Assembly (NCBI GenBank): GCA_023630585.1
Contig: CM042542.1
Span: 24,164,415 to 24,228,414 of the forward strand
DNA: 64,000 nucleotides
Direction of reading: 5' to 3'
Source of the DNA: Cranoglanis bouderius
Lineage: Eukaryota; Chordata; Actinopteri; Siluriformes; Cranoglanididae
In this document: positions 23,100-34,816 of the stretch, piece after piece
Numbering within the stretch: the first letter of the stretch is position 1
Layout: every line of letters starts with the position of its first letter
Notes under the pieces: generated by a model
Seen by the model: the letters and a program-made list of their open reading frames with translations, nothing else
The model's database searches: none
What the model was told of the DNA's origin: nothing
Position numbers and translations under genes: made by a program

Positions 23100-24987
23100 A
23101 CATGGAAAACAGCAGTTATCCACACCCCAGGTGTAGGGGAGCTGCTCAGTGTGCATGTTGGTTTAAAACAATGGATTTACCTGTTAACTGATGGCCTCAT
23201 CCTCATAAACTGGTAGCTCTGTGCTGTCTGATACAGAACACCTCCAATATTAAAAACATGCAGCACTAGATTTAGATAGCTAGAAATATTGAGTTTAGAT
23301 AGATGTTTTTATAAACAAATAAAATTCAGCGTTTCATGTTTGCATCCAACAAAATGAGAAAAATATCTTTCATACTGAAAAGTTTAAATTTATTCGAATA
23401 AAAATGTCTGTCACAGAGCTAACAACGCATAAACCTTTTAAACCTCTCCTCCACAGGAGTCGTCCCTCTCGTCCTGTCTGTCTCTCGTCAGTACTATCTG
23501 ATTCAGCAGGGGAAGACCTGGAGTGATGCTCAGGCTTACTGCCGAGCCGAACACACTGACCTGGCTATCATCCAAAATAATGACAACATGGTCCAACTTC
23601 AGAATGAAGCACAGAGACAACAATTCAGTTCCAGTGCTTGGATTGGACTGTACAGTGACATCAACAGCTGGCGCTGGTCCTATGGAAATGAACCATTGGG
23701 AAGTCTGAGACCGTGGGCTGCAGGAGAGCCTAACAATGTGGGTGGAAATCAGTTATGTGTTGCGATGTATCCGGACGGCTGGGCCGATAGAACATGTACA
23801 GAGGCAAACCCCTTTGTGTGCTTTGATGGTAAGGAACAGCACATGTTTATCATTTTGTCAGTAGAGAAGGTTGTCAGTAAAACAGGGTAGACTGTGTGCT
23901 CTCAGTGTTCTCATTAAACTTAACTGTGCTTTTAAATAGCAAAAATGATAAATACCAAATCTTAATAGGGACAAAAACACCCGATCTTTATGAACACTGA
24001 CGTGGTGCACTTAGCAAATAGTGAACTGGAGTTCTTAATTTTAACTGTATCTTGTAACCTGTTTAACTTTCTCTTTTGAGAATACATTTAACTTATAATT
24101 AACATAAGTGCTAGTCGTGATTTTGTTTTATTCTCACAGACACTAAAACTGGCAATCAGAGGTACATTTACATCTCCAATGCAATGACATGGTATGGAGC
24201 TCAGACTTATTGCAGAACGCATCACACGGATCTGGCCAGTGCTAGAGATACAACAGAAAACTCAGTTATACGGGCACTGGCCTCTGTCCGGACTTGGTTT
24301 GGTCTGTTCAGAGATTCCTGGAAGTGGACAGACCAAACCAACTTCTCTACCATCAGCTGGATGTCTGGAAAACCTGATAATGCCTTAAGAAATGAAAACT
24401 GTGGTTATGTAAATAACAGTCAGGCTGCTGATGCACTGTGCTCAGACATAATGCCTTTCTTCTGTTACAGAGGTGAGTTAAAGTTTCATTCAGTCTTGTA
24501 GATAAATTTAAACTGCTTTTAGAAAGTCTGTTTGTGTGTTCATGTTTGTATTTGTATGTGTCTTTGCATTTCTACATCTAGTAATCACGGGACAACAACA
24601 AATCATGAGGGTGAAGGTGCGGTCCAATCAGGATGTGAACAATCCTGCAGTAAAGGCAGCCATCTTGGAGCAGGTGAGTCTCATCCTCCACAAGACTTAT
24701 AATGTACAAACCTAAAAATGTATGAGTCTCCATCGAGCTCTGACACAAACACTACTGTAATCACAATCTGATAGTTTCTGTAAAAATTGTACAGCTTTCA
24801 CAATAGATAAGTTTCTCTATCCTGCATTATCTAGTAATAAAAGTTTTATTCTGTTCCTCAGATCAAGCAGAAACTGAAGGATCATGGGATGGCAGAGAAC
24901 ATCACTGTGAAATGCAGAGAGCAACCAGATGGAAAGGTGTTTCACAAGGAGAAAGAAAATAATACTGCAGAAAATGAAGAACTTTAA
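22994..24987 (+). CDS. Secreted tandem C-type lectin-domain protein (five exons, 319 aa)
   Basis: Exons 22994-23030, 23457-23828, 24140-24472, 24582-24673 and 24862-24987 join in frame with GT-AG introns (phases 1, 1, 1, 0). The start ATG opens a signal peptide (about residues 1-20, MEQHLFILLFLTG...). CTLD 1 (about 24-134) shows AYCRAEHTDLA, WIGL, an EPN at 103-105 (the motif that binds mannose-type sugars in lectins), and WAD at 121-123 where WND is usual. CTLD 2 (137-245) shows TYCRTHHTDLA, WFGL and KPD at 214-216 instead of EPN or QPD, so calcium-dependent sugar binding is doubtful there. The tail (248-319) has the VKVRSNQDV...ILEQIKQKLKDHG pattern seen in fish mannose-receptor-like and lectin paralogues. 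No transmembrane segment is seen, so secretion is likely. The exact orthologue is not identified; a role in innate recognition is inferred. Confidence 0.9.
23039..23098. repeat. (GT)n microsatellite in lectin intron 1
   Basis: Runs from about 10 bases after the first splice donor. Length variation here could affect splicing of the first intron, but nothing in the sequence shows that. Confidence 0.95.
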
Positions 24988-26001
24988 GTCTTTAGCTGTG
25001 TGTTAAATCGTGTAATTCTGTAGTGATCTAGCCAGTTTTAGAGTCAGTAATGTGTTCACTCTGGGAAACTTAATGAGATGTAGTTCACTATTAAAGGGAA
25101 GGTGAAGGGAAAAATTTACACCATTTCTCTTTCATAATTATAACATTTTAAAATGTTGTTGTCTATGATGTCTCTTCTGTCTTGATGTCAATCAGCGGAG
25201 ATGTTTCTGGGTGTTTACTCTTTAGTTTAACAGATACCATGGTAATGTAGCTAACATGTAATTAAAGTCTAGTTCACCTCAAATGTTTTGTGTAGATATA
25301 CACACAAATCTTTATATATTCACTTCAGATAACATTTCTAATGTATAACTCATGTATAGAAGCTCTTTATTCTTATTTAAGAAGCTTCTTATTCCTTATC
25401 ATAAGCATTAACTAATCTTTCTGTTCCTGATGAAGTAGAGTTCATAGACTATGTGATGTGAGAATAAGTGAATAATGTGCAGGATATTTCCCCCTGCTGA
25501 GGCTTTCCTGCTTCCTCCTGAGCTCCATCTGCAGGAGCTCCACTGTGTTCCTCGTTTCACTCACTGGGCTCTAAAGCTCTGATGATGTCTGTAAAGCTGC
25601 TCTGAAACGACCTCTACTGTAAAAAGCTCTAACACAATACTATTGTATTCACAGCTCCTGTATTCATCATGACACGCCCTGTCCATGCAGTCACATCTTT
25701 AACCAACATTAAACTGCTCATTAAATAATAATTTATCTGTATATTAGTTACACTAAGAAGCCTTTAACTGATATTATCAGGAGAAACCTGACGTTAACAA
25801 GCACAGAAAATATTATTTGGTTGGCCTAAAAGTGTGAGACAGGAGCTGAAAGCTTTAGTGATTATTTCTTCATTTTACAATGTATTTAAATGTAGACCAT
25901 GCATTTAATATTTAATATACAACGCCATTTACTATCATTACATTATAAACTTTATTCAGAATTTAAATAAAGAGATACAAAGAAACAATTTTCTGTCCTG
26001 T
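24988..26001. other. 3' flank of the lectin gene
   Basis: Probable 3' UTR. The stretch around CTCTGATGATGTCTGTAAAG (25580-25640) resembles a dispersed repeat tail. No further exon is supported. Confidence 0.4.
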
Positions 26002-26006
26002 ATTTT

Positions 26007-26655
26007 TGTTACGACCCATAGGGTGATGTTGATAAGCAGGATGCACTTGCAGGGGAAAGTGGTCAGTTTATTAGGAACAGTTTTAAATAATAATAAACAA
26101 AAAGGACTTCAGTCAACATAAATACATCAATGCATCAATAGGAATGTCACCGTTATCAAAGAAGGTAGACATAATCCAAACAGTAATCCACAACTGGTAG
26201 AAAATCCGGAAAACACAGGGAAAATGAACGCGAAACTAGAAAGGTGATCTGGAAATCACGAGAAAAGAGCTAAGAGAAAAAAAAAACCGCACGGTTAAAC
26301 TATACTAAAGTTATTACTAATACTCCGCCCCAAAGCGGAGATGGAGCGGCGTATTTAAACACAAATCAATCACATGTCCAAATCAATGACAGCTGAGACC
26401 ACTACATGAACAAATGAGGAGGCGGAGACCTGACATGAACTAAAACAAATGCACATGGGGGAACATAGGAGGCGGAGACATGACGTGAATGAAAACATGA
26501 GCACATGGCAGAAGTAAACAAAGCGTGAGTCCCTGAATGAAACGTCCATCGGAGAGTTTTTGAATGGGGCTGGAATGCGTGCAATGGAATGCGGAAGTAT
26601 GCCACTCGCTCACTCCCTGCCAAGTCGCGATCGCAAAAGAAGGGGAAACCTAACA
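26007..26655 (-). mobile_element. Solo LTR with 5-bp target duplication
   Basis: Begins TGTTACGACCC and ends ACCTAACA, giving the TG...CA termini of an LTR (TGTTA/TAACA inverted). It is flanked by ATTTT at 26002-26006 and 26656-26660. It is 649 bp and is read on the minus strand, by comparison with the copy at 28401 whose polypurine tract gives direction. There is no internal coding, so this is consistent with recombination between two LTRs. Confidence 0.85.
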
Positions 26656-27164
26656 ATTTTATTAAAACTTTCTTAACTTCATGATTATTAAACCTGTACG
26701 ATAAATAACCTGCTTGCAGTTCTTATTTTTATAAAGAAAGGACAAAACATAGAAAAGATGGACATCTGACTCTAATTTCACCTGAGAAATGTTCAAACTG
26801 GAGCCAGGGCTGTGTGTATAAAGCTGTTCGTTGTAAAAATATTTGGTCTTAAGTATTTAACAATAATTAGAAATCAGGACTTTTAAAACTATTTCTGTGA
26901 TTGATAGATTTTACAGAGATGAAACTGCTGTACTTCATGCGTAAGATTTTTACCGCGAGGATTAAAGGAAGCTTCCTGGCTAATATTGTGGTGATTTTGG
27001 TGATGAACTCATTTAAGAGGTCATTTAATTTAGTGAAATAAAGCAGAGCTTCAGGTTGTTCAGTGTGAAAGCTGTTACTGATTTCCCTTTTCACTCCTCA
27101 TGGAATGAAACGTTAGTTTCACCACCAGTTCTGCACCTCTGTAGTCTGACTTGATGATTCTCCA

Positions 27165-27674
27165 CGTTTCTTAGAGAACCCTCGCACGCGAAGTCGCTCG
27201 CTAAGCGAGAGGCTGACTCCCAGAGTCGTTCGCTGCGTGAACACTTCCACATTCCACGTTTCATTCACAAAAACCCACTGGACTACGCATTCATGAACTC
27301 TCCTGTGTTTACTTTGCCATGTGCCTTTGTTTTGATTTACGTCATGTGTCCGCCTCTGTATATTTATTGGTTCCTAGTTTGTCATGACTCCGCCCCTATT
27401 TAATTAATTGGTTTTCCTTTTATTGTGTAATTATGAGTTTCAGGTGTGTCTCGTTTGTGTCTGTTTATTCTGTCTATTTAAACCTCTTCCCATTTCCACC
27501 TCAACGCGGAGTATTAGAGTAAGTTCCTGCATGTGCGTTACACCTGCTACCTTCTCGCTTCCTCTCACCCTTAGACCATAGCTCTTAGCTCATAGTTCCT
27601 GTTCCTAGACCATAACCTAGTCTCGTGCGTTTGCTTCGGTTTTTGCTCCTGCCTTCTCCCGTGTTTACATAACA
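27165..27674 (+). mobile_element. LTR copy of the same family, 5'-truncated
   Basis: Shares TTCATTCACAAAAACCCACT, TTTGCCATGTGCCTTTGTTT, CTATTTAAACCTCTTCCCAT and the end TTACATAACA with the copies at 12950, 26007 and 28401. The TG start is missing. Confidence 0.8.
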
Positions 27675-28267
27675 ACGTTACCGATAAGTTGAAATTAATA
27701 TATCTTATTAAGTAATAGAATCAGCAACTAAAGACAATAAATCATAAATATAGACAAGAGACACTTGCTATTAAAATCAGACGAGACTTTATTAAACTAG
27801 TCTAATAAACAGAAACTAATATAATACATAATCACACGCACCCAACAGGGGGTGAAAATAGCTTTGATGGAGGATGAATGGCTCCCTAGTTTTAACACCG
27901 TATGCTGTTCTTAAACCTCGACCTGAACCAACCATCAACAATTAATTTAATTTTTGCTTTGTTTTATGAGGCCTCTATTAATTACACCAGCTTTGTTTGT
28001 GTTTGAGTTGCTCTAGATAGAGGATTCCCTCATTACATCGTTGTTAAGTTTTATAGCATTCTCTGGGTCTCAATTCTGAAGGTCTCTAGTCTGTGTCAGG
28101 ATGTCTTTGTACAAGAACAGATAGAGTTGTTTTTCCTCTACCTAATCGCCCTCGTCCCTTCACTCTGGCTCCTTCTCCTCTTATCTGTTCCCGTGCACAC
28201 AACAGATGTTCTGACTCTAGCTGTGACTTGTTCCAACTGACATTTATCATTCTTTATCAATAGATCT

Positions 28268-28268
<1 letters not shown>
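27675..28268. other. No gene recognised
   Basis: Non-repetitive sequence ending at a TA microsatellite. No supported exon. Confidence 0.4.

Positions 28269-28342
<74 letters not shown>
28269..28342. repeat. (AT)n microsatellite
   Basis: About 74 bases of uninterrupted AT. Confidence 0.95.
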
Positions 28343-28400
28343 TATGCTTTCTGTATCATTAAAGTAAGAAGCTTTTGCACTGAACTCCAAGTGTCGGTTC

Positions 28401-29640
28401 TGTTACGACATGTGGTGTGTAGTAGAACGAGGGAGTCAGGATGCAAGCGCAGGGGAAATGTCAGTTTATTAGAAACCGGAAGTTCAAAAGTGAAGGGACA
28501 CACACAACACCATCAAACATAAATCCATGAACAAAAAGGTAACAGTAATCCAAAATGATAATGTACTTAGCCAAAGAGGCAGTAATCCAAAAAGGTAGTA
28601 TTCCAAAAAAAAACACAGTAATCCACAAAAGGTAGTAAATCCAGAAAACACAGGGAAAAACACGCGAGGCTGGGAGGTGGTCTGGGAACCACGAAGAACG
28701 AGCTACAGGATAAATACGCTAGGCTAGGAGGTGGTCTGGGAACCACGGACAAAGAGCTAAGGAAACAAAAGACTGGTGAGTAGGTGGTTTGGGAACCACG
28801 GACTAAGAGCTACGGATATATCCAGGTTAAGTTTAAACTAAATCTAATCTAATACTCCGCACCGAAGCAGAAATGGAGCGGGGCATTTAAACACACAGAA
28901 AATCACAGACACCTGAAACTCATAATTACACAGCATGAATGAGACGAACATGAACCAATAAGAATTAAGGAGGCGGAGACATGACACAAACCAAAACATG
29001 AGCACATGGGGAAACACAGGAGGCGGAGACATGACGTGAACGAAAACATGAGCACATGGGGAAACACAGGTAAACAAAACGAGAATTCATGAATGGATTA
29101 GTCTGGAGAGTTTTTGAATGGATGCGGAGATCGGAATGCGGAAGTATGCTACGCTACTCTTTGCAGCGTAGCGAGAGCAGGGGAAAACCTAACAGAGCCC
29201 CCCCCTAAGGCGCGGCTCCCGAAGCGCCGCAAGTTCCATCCATTCTGGCGGACCTGGGCCCCTGGGCAGGATCCTAACCTCTACCCTCCAGGACCTGAGG
29301 CTGGTGATGTCCAGTGTCCCGAAACCCGAACAGAGCGTGTCGGGTTTTCCTTTCGAGCTTGGACGAGAACTTGGATGAGAACTTGGACGAGAACTTGGAC
29401 GAGAACTTGGAGTGGTGCTTGACCTGGTGCTTGACCTGGTGCTTGACCTGGTGCTTGACTTGGTGCTAGGCTTGGAGCTTGCCTTGAAGCTTGGCCTGGA
29501 ACCAGGTTCGGAGTCAGCTTTAGCTCCTGGATTGGAGTTAGCTTTGGCACCTGGATCGGAGTCAGGTTGGTACAGGTTCCGGTACCAGACGAGAGGAAAT
29601 CAGCCGGATCAGGGTTCAAATTTTGGTTCTGACTGGTATC
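28401..29640 (-). mobile_element. LTR element remnant: 3' LTR, polypurine tract and internal minisatellite
   Basis: LTR at 28401-29194 (TGTTACGACATGTG ... AACCTAACA). On the minus strand the base run AGGGGGGGGCTC stands immediately before the LTR start, as a polypurine tract should. Further internal sequence (29200-29340) leads into a minisatellite of GGTGCTTGACCTGGTGCTTG and GAACTTGGACGA units at 29340-29500. The same internal minisatellite occurs in reverse at 12390-12800. No gag or pol frame is seen. Confidence 0.75.
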
Positions 29641-30195
29641 GGACAAGAACTTAACACAGATGAAAGTAAATGTTGCATTTGGAAATCAAGGTCCCAGAGT
29701 CTGGAGGAAGAGTGGAGAGGCACAGAATCCAAGTTGCTTGAAGTCCAGTGTGAAGTTTCCACAGTCAGTGATGATTTGGGGTGCCATGTCATCGGCTGGT
29801 GTTGGTCCACTGTGTTTTCTCAAGTTGAGAGTCGATGCAGCATCTACCAGGAGATTTTAGAGCACTTCATGCTTCCATCTGCTGACAAGCTTTATGGAGA
29901 TGCTGATTTCCTTTTCCAGCAGGACTTGGCACCTGCCCACAGAGCCAAAACTACTAGTAACTGGTTTACTGACCATGGTATTACTGTGCTTGATTGGCCA
30001 TCCGACTCGCCTGACCTGAATTTTGTCAAGAGGAAGATGAGAGACACCAGGCCCACCGATACAGACGAGCCGAAGGCCGCTATCAAAGCAACCTGGGCTT
30101 CCATAACACCTCAGCAGTGCCACAGGCTGATTGCCTCCATGCCACGCCGCATTGATGCAGTAATTCATGCAAAAGGAGTCATGACCAAGTATTGA
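29641..30195 (+). pseudogene. Tc1-like transposase relic lacking the catalytic glutamate
   Basis: The frame 29820-30195 reads as the C-terminal ~125 residues of a Tc1-like transposase related to the intact one at 16.0 kb (QEILEHFMLPSADKLYGDAD, FQQDLAPAHRAK, LDWPSDSPDLN). It then jumps straight to VKRKMRDTRP. The intact copy has PIENLWGI at that junction, so about eight residues including the third catalytic acid are deleted in frame. The N-terminal part upstream is in other frames and truncated by the LTR-type sequence. The element's ends were not found. Confidence 0.85.
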
Positions 30196-30282
30196 GTGCA
30201 TAAATTAACATACTTTTTAGAAGTATGTTCTGAAATGAAATGAAATACTGACAATATTAACTTACGTATTTTAACACAGAGA

Positions 30283-30390
30283 TGCTGAAAGAGCTGGATG
30301 ATGGGAGGAGACTGAGGCCATACATTCTCCTGGATGAGGCAGAGGAAACAATCCACCTCCCTGTGGACAAGAGGTGGATTGCAATAAACT
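30283..30390 (+). pseudogene. Exon-like remnant, unknown gene, copy 1
   Basis: After TTTAACACAG, which looks like an acceptor, a frame reads EMLKELDDGRRLRPYILLDE then AEETIHLPVDKRW. A related stretch at 34270-34348 reads FLEETEETIELPLGK followed by a stop. The shared [DE]E[AT]EETI.LP...K pattern suggests paralogous terminal exons. I do not recognise the family, and no other exons are seen nearby. Confidence 0.35.
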
Positions 30391-30407
30391 TATTATATGG
30401 CTATTAC

Positions 30408-30830
30408 ACTCACTGACCACTTTATTAGGAACACCTGTACACTTACTCATTAATGCAGTTATCTAATCAGCCAATCGTGTATCAGCAGTGTAATGAATAA
30501 AATCCTGCAGATACGCACAGCAGCTTCAGGTAATGTTCACATCAACCATCAGAATAAGGAGAAAATGTGATCTCAGTGATTTTGACCGTGACATGATTGT
30601 TGGTGCCAGATGTGCTGGTGTGAGTATTTCTGTAACTGCTGATCTCCTGGGATTTTCACACACAGTCTCTAGAGTTTACTCAGAATGGTGCGATAAAGAA
30701 AAAACATCCAGTAAGCAGCAGTTCTGTGGAGAGAAACACCTTGTTGATGAGAGAGATATACGGAGAACGGCCAGATTGGTTGGAGCTGACATCATGTCAT
30801 CAGTAATGTAACTGGAGAACTGCTGATATT
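30408..30830 (+). mobile_element. Tc1-like transposon, 5' half, degraded
   Basis: Starts CACTGACCACTTTATTAGGA and continues into an N-terminal transposase reading (SDFDRDMIVGARCAGVSIS). It belongs to the family whose 3' half is at 10766-11282 and breaks off near 30830. The ORF at 30533-30811 is the relic of its DNA-binding region. Confidence 0.8.
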
Positions 30831-31129
30831 AGTTCAGTTCATGTGGTTCAGTACGGGGAGCCAAATGTAAAAGGATTTTATTGTTGTCTTGTTGGAACAT
30901 GATGGTGAAAGTATTTTATTCCCTCATGTTAATGTAACATAATACTCCATAACTACTGCCCCTATATTCTTAACAACATGCTGAACATTTTCAAAATATC
31001 TGAACTTTAGTTTAAAAGTTAGACAATTGTAAGTTTTAAGTTGAAATGTTTTTATTTCAGTTTTGATTATTAAATAGTATTAATTAATCTTATTAGTTTT
31101 TATTAAAGTGGGAGAATCATCAATCTAGC

Positions 31130-34100
31130 CACAGGAGGTCACAAGCCAGTATACTTTTTGTGCCGGTCCCAAGCCCGGATAAATAGAGAGGGTTGTGTCA
31201 GGAAGGGCATCCGACGTAAAACTTTTGCCAAATTCAATATGCGAATCACGAACATGACTTCCATACCGGATCGGTCGGGGCCCGCGTTAACAACGACCGC
31301 CATCAGTGCCGTTGACCTACAGGGCACTGGTGGAAATTGGGCTACTGTTGGTCGAAGAAGGAGAGGAGGAAGGTGTGTTAGAGGAGGAAGGCGTGTCCGT
31401 AGGCAGAGAGAGAAGAGGAAAGGCAGGAGTTTAGGACTGAAAGTAGGGACTTTGAATGTTGGTACGATGACAGGTAAAGGCAGAGAGCTGGTAGATATTA
31501 TGCAGAGGAGGAAAGTTGACATTCTGTGTGTCCAGGAGACCAGGTGGAAAGGGAGCAAGGCTAGAAGCATTGGAGCAGGGTTTAAACTGTTTTATCATGG
31601 TGTGGACAGGAAGAGAAATGGAGTAGGAGTGATCCTGAAGGAGGAGTTTGTGAAGAATGTTCTGGAGGTAAAGAGAGTGTCAGATAGGTTGATGAGTCTG
31701 AAGCTGGAAATTGAAGGTGTGATGTTGAATGTTGTTAGTGCTTACGCTCCACAAGTAGGTTGTGAGCAAGAGGAGAAAGACAGATTCTGGAGCGAGCTTG
31801 AGGAAGTGATGCAGAGTGTTCCCAGAGGTGAGAGAGTGGTGATAGGGGCAGACTTTAATGGACATGTTGGTGAAGGGAATAGTGGGGATGAGGAAGTGAT
31901 GGGCAGGTTTGGTCTTCAGGTAAGGAACCCAGAAGGACAGAGGTTGGTAGACCTTGCTAAAAGTATGGAGATGGCGGTGGTGAACTCGTACTTTCAGAAG
32001 AGGCAGGAACACAGGGTGACATATAAGAGTGGTGGCAGGAGCAAACAGGTGGACTATATCTTATGCAGACACTGTAATCTGATGGAGATTAGCGATTGCA
32101 AAGTAGTGGTAGGAGAGAGTGTAGCTAGACAGCATAGGATGGTGGTGTGTAAGATGATTCTGGTGGTGAGGAAGATGAAGAGAGCAAAGGCAGAGCAGAA
32201 GACAAAGTGGTGGAAGTTGGAAAAGGAATAGTGCTGTGCGGTTTTCAGGGAGGAGTTGAGACAGGCTTTAGATGGTCAGGATGTGCTTCCAGATGACTGG
32301 ACTACTACAGCCAAAGTGATCAGGGAGACAGGTAGTAAGGTGCTAGGTGTGTCATCTGGAAGGAGGAAAGAAGACAAGGAGACTTGGTGGTGGAATGAGG
32401 AAGTTCAGGAGAGTATCCAGAAGAAGAGGTTAGCTAGGAAGAAGTGGGATAGTGAGAGGACGGAGGAAAGTAGACAGGAATATAGGGAGATGCAGCGTGA
32501 GGTTAAGATAGAGGTGGCAAAGGCCAAACAGAAAGCTTATGAGGACATGTATGCAAGGTTAGATAGTAAGGAAGGTGAGAGAGATTTGTATTGGTTGGCG
32601 AGGCAGAGGGATAGAGATGGTAAGAATGTGCAGCAGGTTAGAGTCATTAAAGATAGAGATGGAAATGTGTTGACAGGTGACAGGAGGGTGAGGGAAAGAT
32701 GGAAGGAGTACTTTGAGGAACTGATGAATGAGGAAAATGACAGAGAGAGAAGAGTAGTAGAGGCAAATATTGTTGAGCAGGAAGTAGAAAGGATTAGCAA
32801 GGGTGAAGTTAGGAGAGGTTTGAAGAGGATGAACAGAGGAAAGGCAGTTGGTCCTGATGACATACCAGTGGAGGTATCTAGGAGAGATGGCAGTAGAGTT
32901 TTTAACTAGGTTGTTCAACGAGGTCTTGGAGAGTGAGAGGATGCCTGAGGAATGGAGGAGAAGTGTTTTGGTACCAATTTTTAAGAACCAGGGAGATGTG
33001 CAGAGTTGTGGAAACTACAGAGGTATTAAGCTGATGAGCCATACAATGAAGTTGTGGGAAAGGGTAGTGGAAGTGGCTAAGGGGAAAAGTGAGTATTTGT
33101 GAGCAGCCGTATGGTTTCATGCCAAGAAAGAGCACTACAGATGCAATATTTGCTTTGAGAATGTTGATGGAGAAGTACAGAGAGGGTCAGAAAGAGCTGC
33201 ATTGTGTCTTTGTAGATTTAGAGAAAGCGTATGACAGGGTGCCAAGAGAGGAGCTGTGGTATTGTATGAGGAGGTCTGGAGTGGCAGAGAAGTATGTTAG
33301 AGTGGTGCAGGATATGTATGAGAGCAGTAGGACAATGGTAAGGTGTGCGGTAGGTGTGACAGAGGAGTTCACGGTGAAGGTGGGACTGCATCAAGGATCG
33401 GCTCTGAGCCCCTTCTTGTTTGCGGTGGTGACAGATGAGGTCAGACAGGAATCTTCATGGACTATGATGTTTGCGGATGACATTGTGATCTGTAGTGAGA
33501 GCAGGGAGCAGGTAGAGGAAACTCTAGAAAGGTGGAGGTTTGCTCTAGAGAGAAGAGGAATGAAGGTTAGTCGCAGCAAGACAGAATACATGTGTGTGAA
33601 TGAGAGGGATCCAAGTGGAACAGTGAGGTTACAGGGAGAAGAGATAAAGAAGGGACAGGATTTTAAGTACTTAGGGTCAACAGTCCAGAGCAACGGGGAA
33701 TGTGGAAAAGAGGTGAAGAAGCGTGTGCAGGCAGGTTGGAATGGGTGGAGAAAAGTGTCAGGTCTGTTGTGTGATAAAAGAGTACCAGCAAGAATGAAAG
33801 GGAAGGTGTACAGGACAGTAGTGAGACCAGCGATGTTGTATGGTTTGGAGACAGTTGCACTGAGGAAAAGACAGGAGGAAGAGTTAGAGGTAGCAGAGCT
33901 GAAGATGTTCTCTTTGGGAGTGACGAGGATGGATAGGATCAGGAATGAGTACATCAGGGGGACAGCACATGTGAGATGTTTTGGAGACAAAGTTAGAGAG
34001 GCCAGGTTGAGATGGTTTGGACATGTTCAGAGGAGGGAGAGTGAATATATCGGTAAAAGGATGCTGAGGTTAGAGCTGCCAGGCAGGAGGCCGAGAGGAA

Positions 34101-34252
34101 GACCAAAGAGGAGGTTTATGGATGTAGTGAAGGAGGACATGAAGGTAGTCGGTCTGAGAGAAGAGGATGCAGGGGATAGGGCTAGATGGAGGCAGATGAT
34201 TCGCTGTGGCGACCCCTGAAGGGAACAGCCGAAAGGAAAAGAAGAAGAAAGT
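31130..34252 (+). mobile_element. RTE-like non-LTR retrotransposon, nearly full length
   Basis: The 5' text GTGCCGGTCCCAAGCCCGGA and the 3' end GTGGCGACCCCTGAAGGGAA followed by an AAG-rich tail bracket an endonuclease-reverse transcriptase gene (31158-34219, broken). Structure and protein motifs fit the RTE group common in fish. The 3' tail is short and AAG-repetitive, as expected for this class. Confidence 0.9.
31158..34219 (+). pseudogene. RTE-like endonuclease/reverse transcriptase, disabled
   Basis: The apurinic-type endonuclease (to about 32230) shows GTLNVGTM, CVQETRW, IGADFNGHVG and QVDYILCR. Reverse transcriptase motifs follow: GPDDIPVE, then CVFVDLEKAYDRVPR, GLHQGSALSPFLFA and FADDIVICSE (the catalytic FADD). 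The C-terminal part shows FGHVQRRE...LPGRRPRGRPKRR. Breaks: an in-frame TAG at about 32229 (same frame resumes downstream), a frameshift near 32870 in the GPDDIPVE segment, a second near 33085, and a short deletion between LFAVV and TDEVRQE. Apart from these the coding capacity is well preserved, so it is a relatively young but inactive copy. Confidence 0.9.
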
Positions 34253-34264
34253 GGGAAAATCATG

Positions 34265-34350
34265 ATGAGAGTTGAGACTGAAGTCTTTAAAGATTTCCTG
34301 AACATCCTTCCTGGAGGAGACTGAGGAAACGATCGAGCTGCCTCTGGGGA
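34265..34350 (+). pseudogene. Exon-like remnant, unknown gene, copy 2
   Basis: The frame ending FLEETEETIELPLGK* parallels the 30283-30390 remnant. It lies directly after the RTE-like element's tail. About 140 bases downstream is TACACTCACTGTTCACTTTA, a Tc1 end, as also follows copy 1. The gene is unknown. Confidence 0.3.
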
Positions 34351-34491
34351 AGTAAAGAAATGAACTTATAATCAGGAAATAGCATTTTTATTACACATTT
34401 AAATATCTTTTACACTGATAAAGTGGTGTGTCGGGGAGAATGGTCTGTTCATACAGGAAGAACTAGAAATGCAAGCTATATACCAGCAATA

Positions 34492-34530
34492 TACACTCAC
34501 TGTTCACTTTATTGGGAACACCTGTACACC
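34492..34530 (+). mobile_element. Tc1-like terminal repeat remnant
   Basis: CACTCACTGTTCACTTTATTGGGAACACC resembles the left end of the element at 30408. Only the terminus remains. Confidence 0.7.
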
Positions 34531-34816
34531 TGCTTATTTATGCTTTGAGGACACAACACACTGTACACTTCAGGACACTAAAACACACAACACAGCAAAC
34601 TCCACTGTAAACCATGTCCATGTCATTTACACTGAAATACTGTTAAATAGCAGCAGTAAACAAACTGGAACAACCGGCTCCAAAACATCAAAACACTGGA
34701 AATAGTCACACAAACCAATCCTGTTATTTTTAGCCTAACAGTTTGTAAATCTAAAGCCAGTTTTGCTGTGTAAAATATTCCCTAAGCTTCAAAATTAAAG
34801 GTGAAACAGCATCATG

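Noticed and set aside
31139..34305. Several long minus-strand Ser/Leu-rich frames across the RTE-like element.
   Set aside because: They are shadows of the plus-strand reverse transcriptase.
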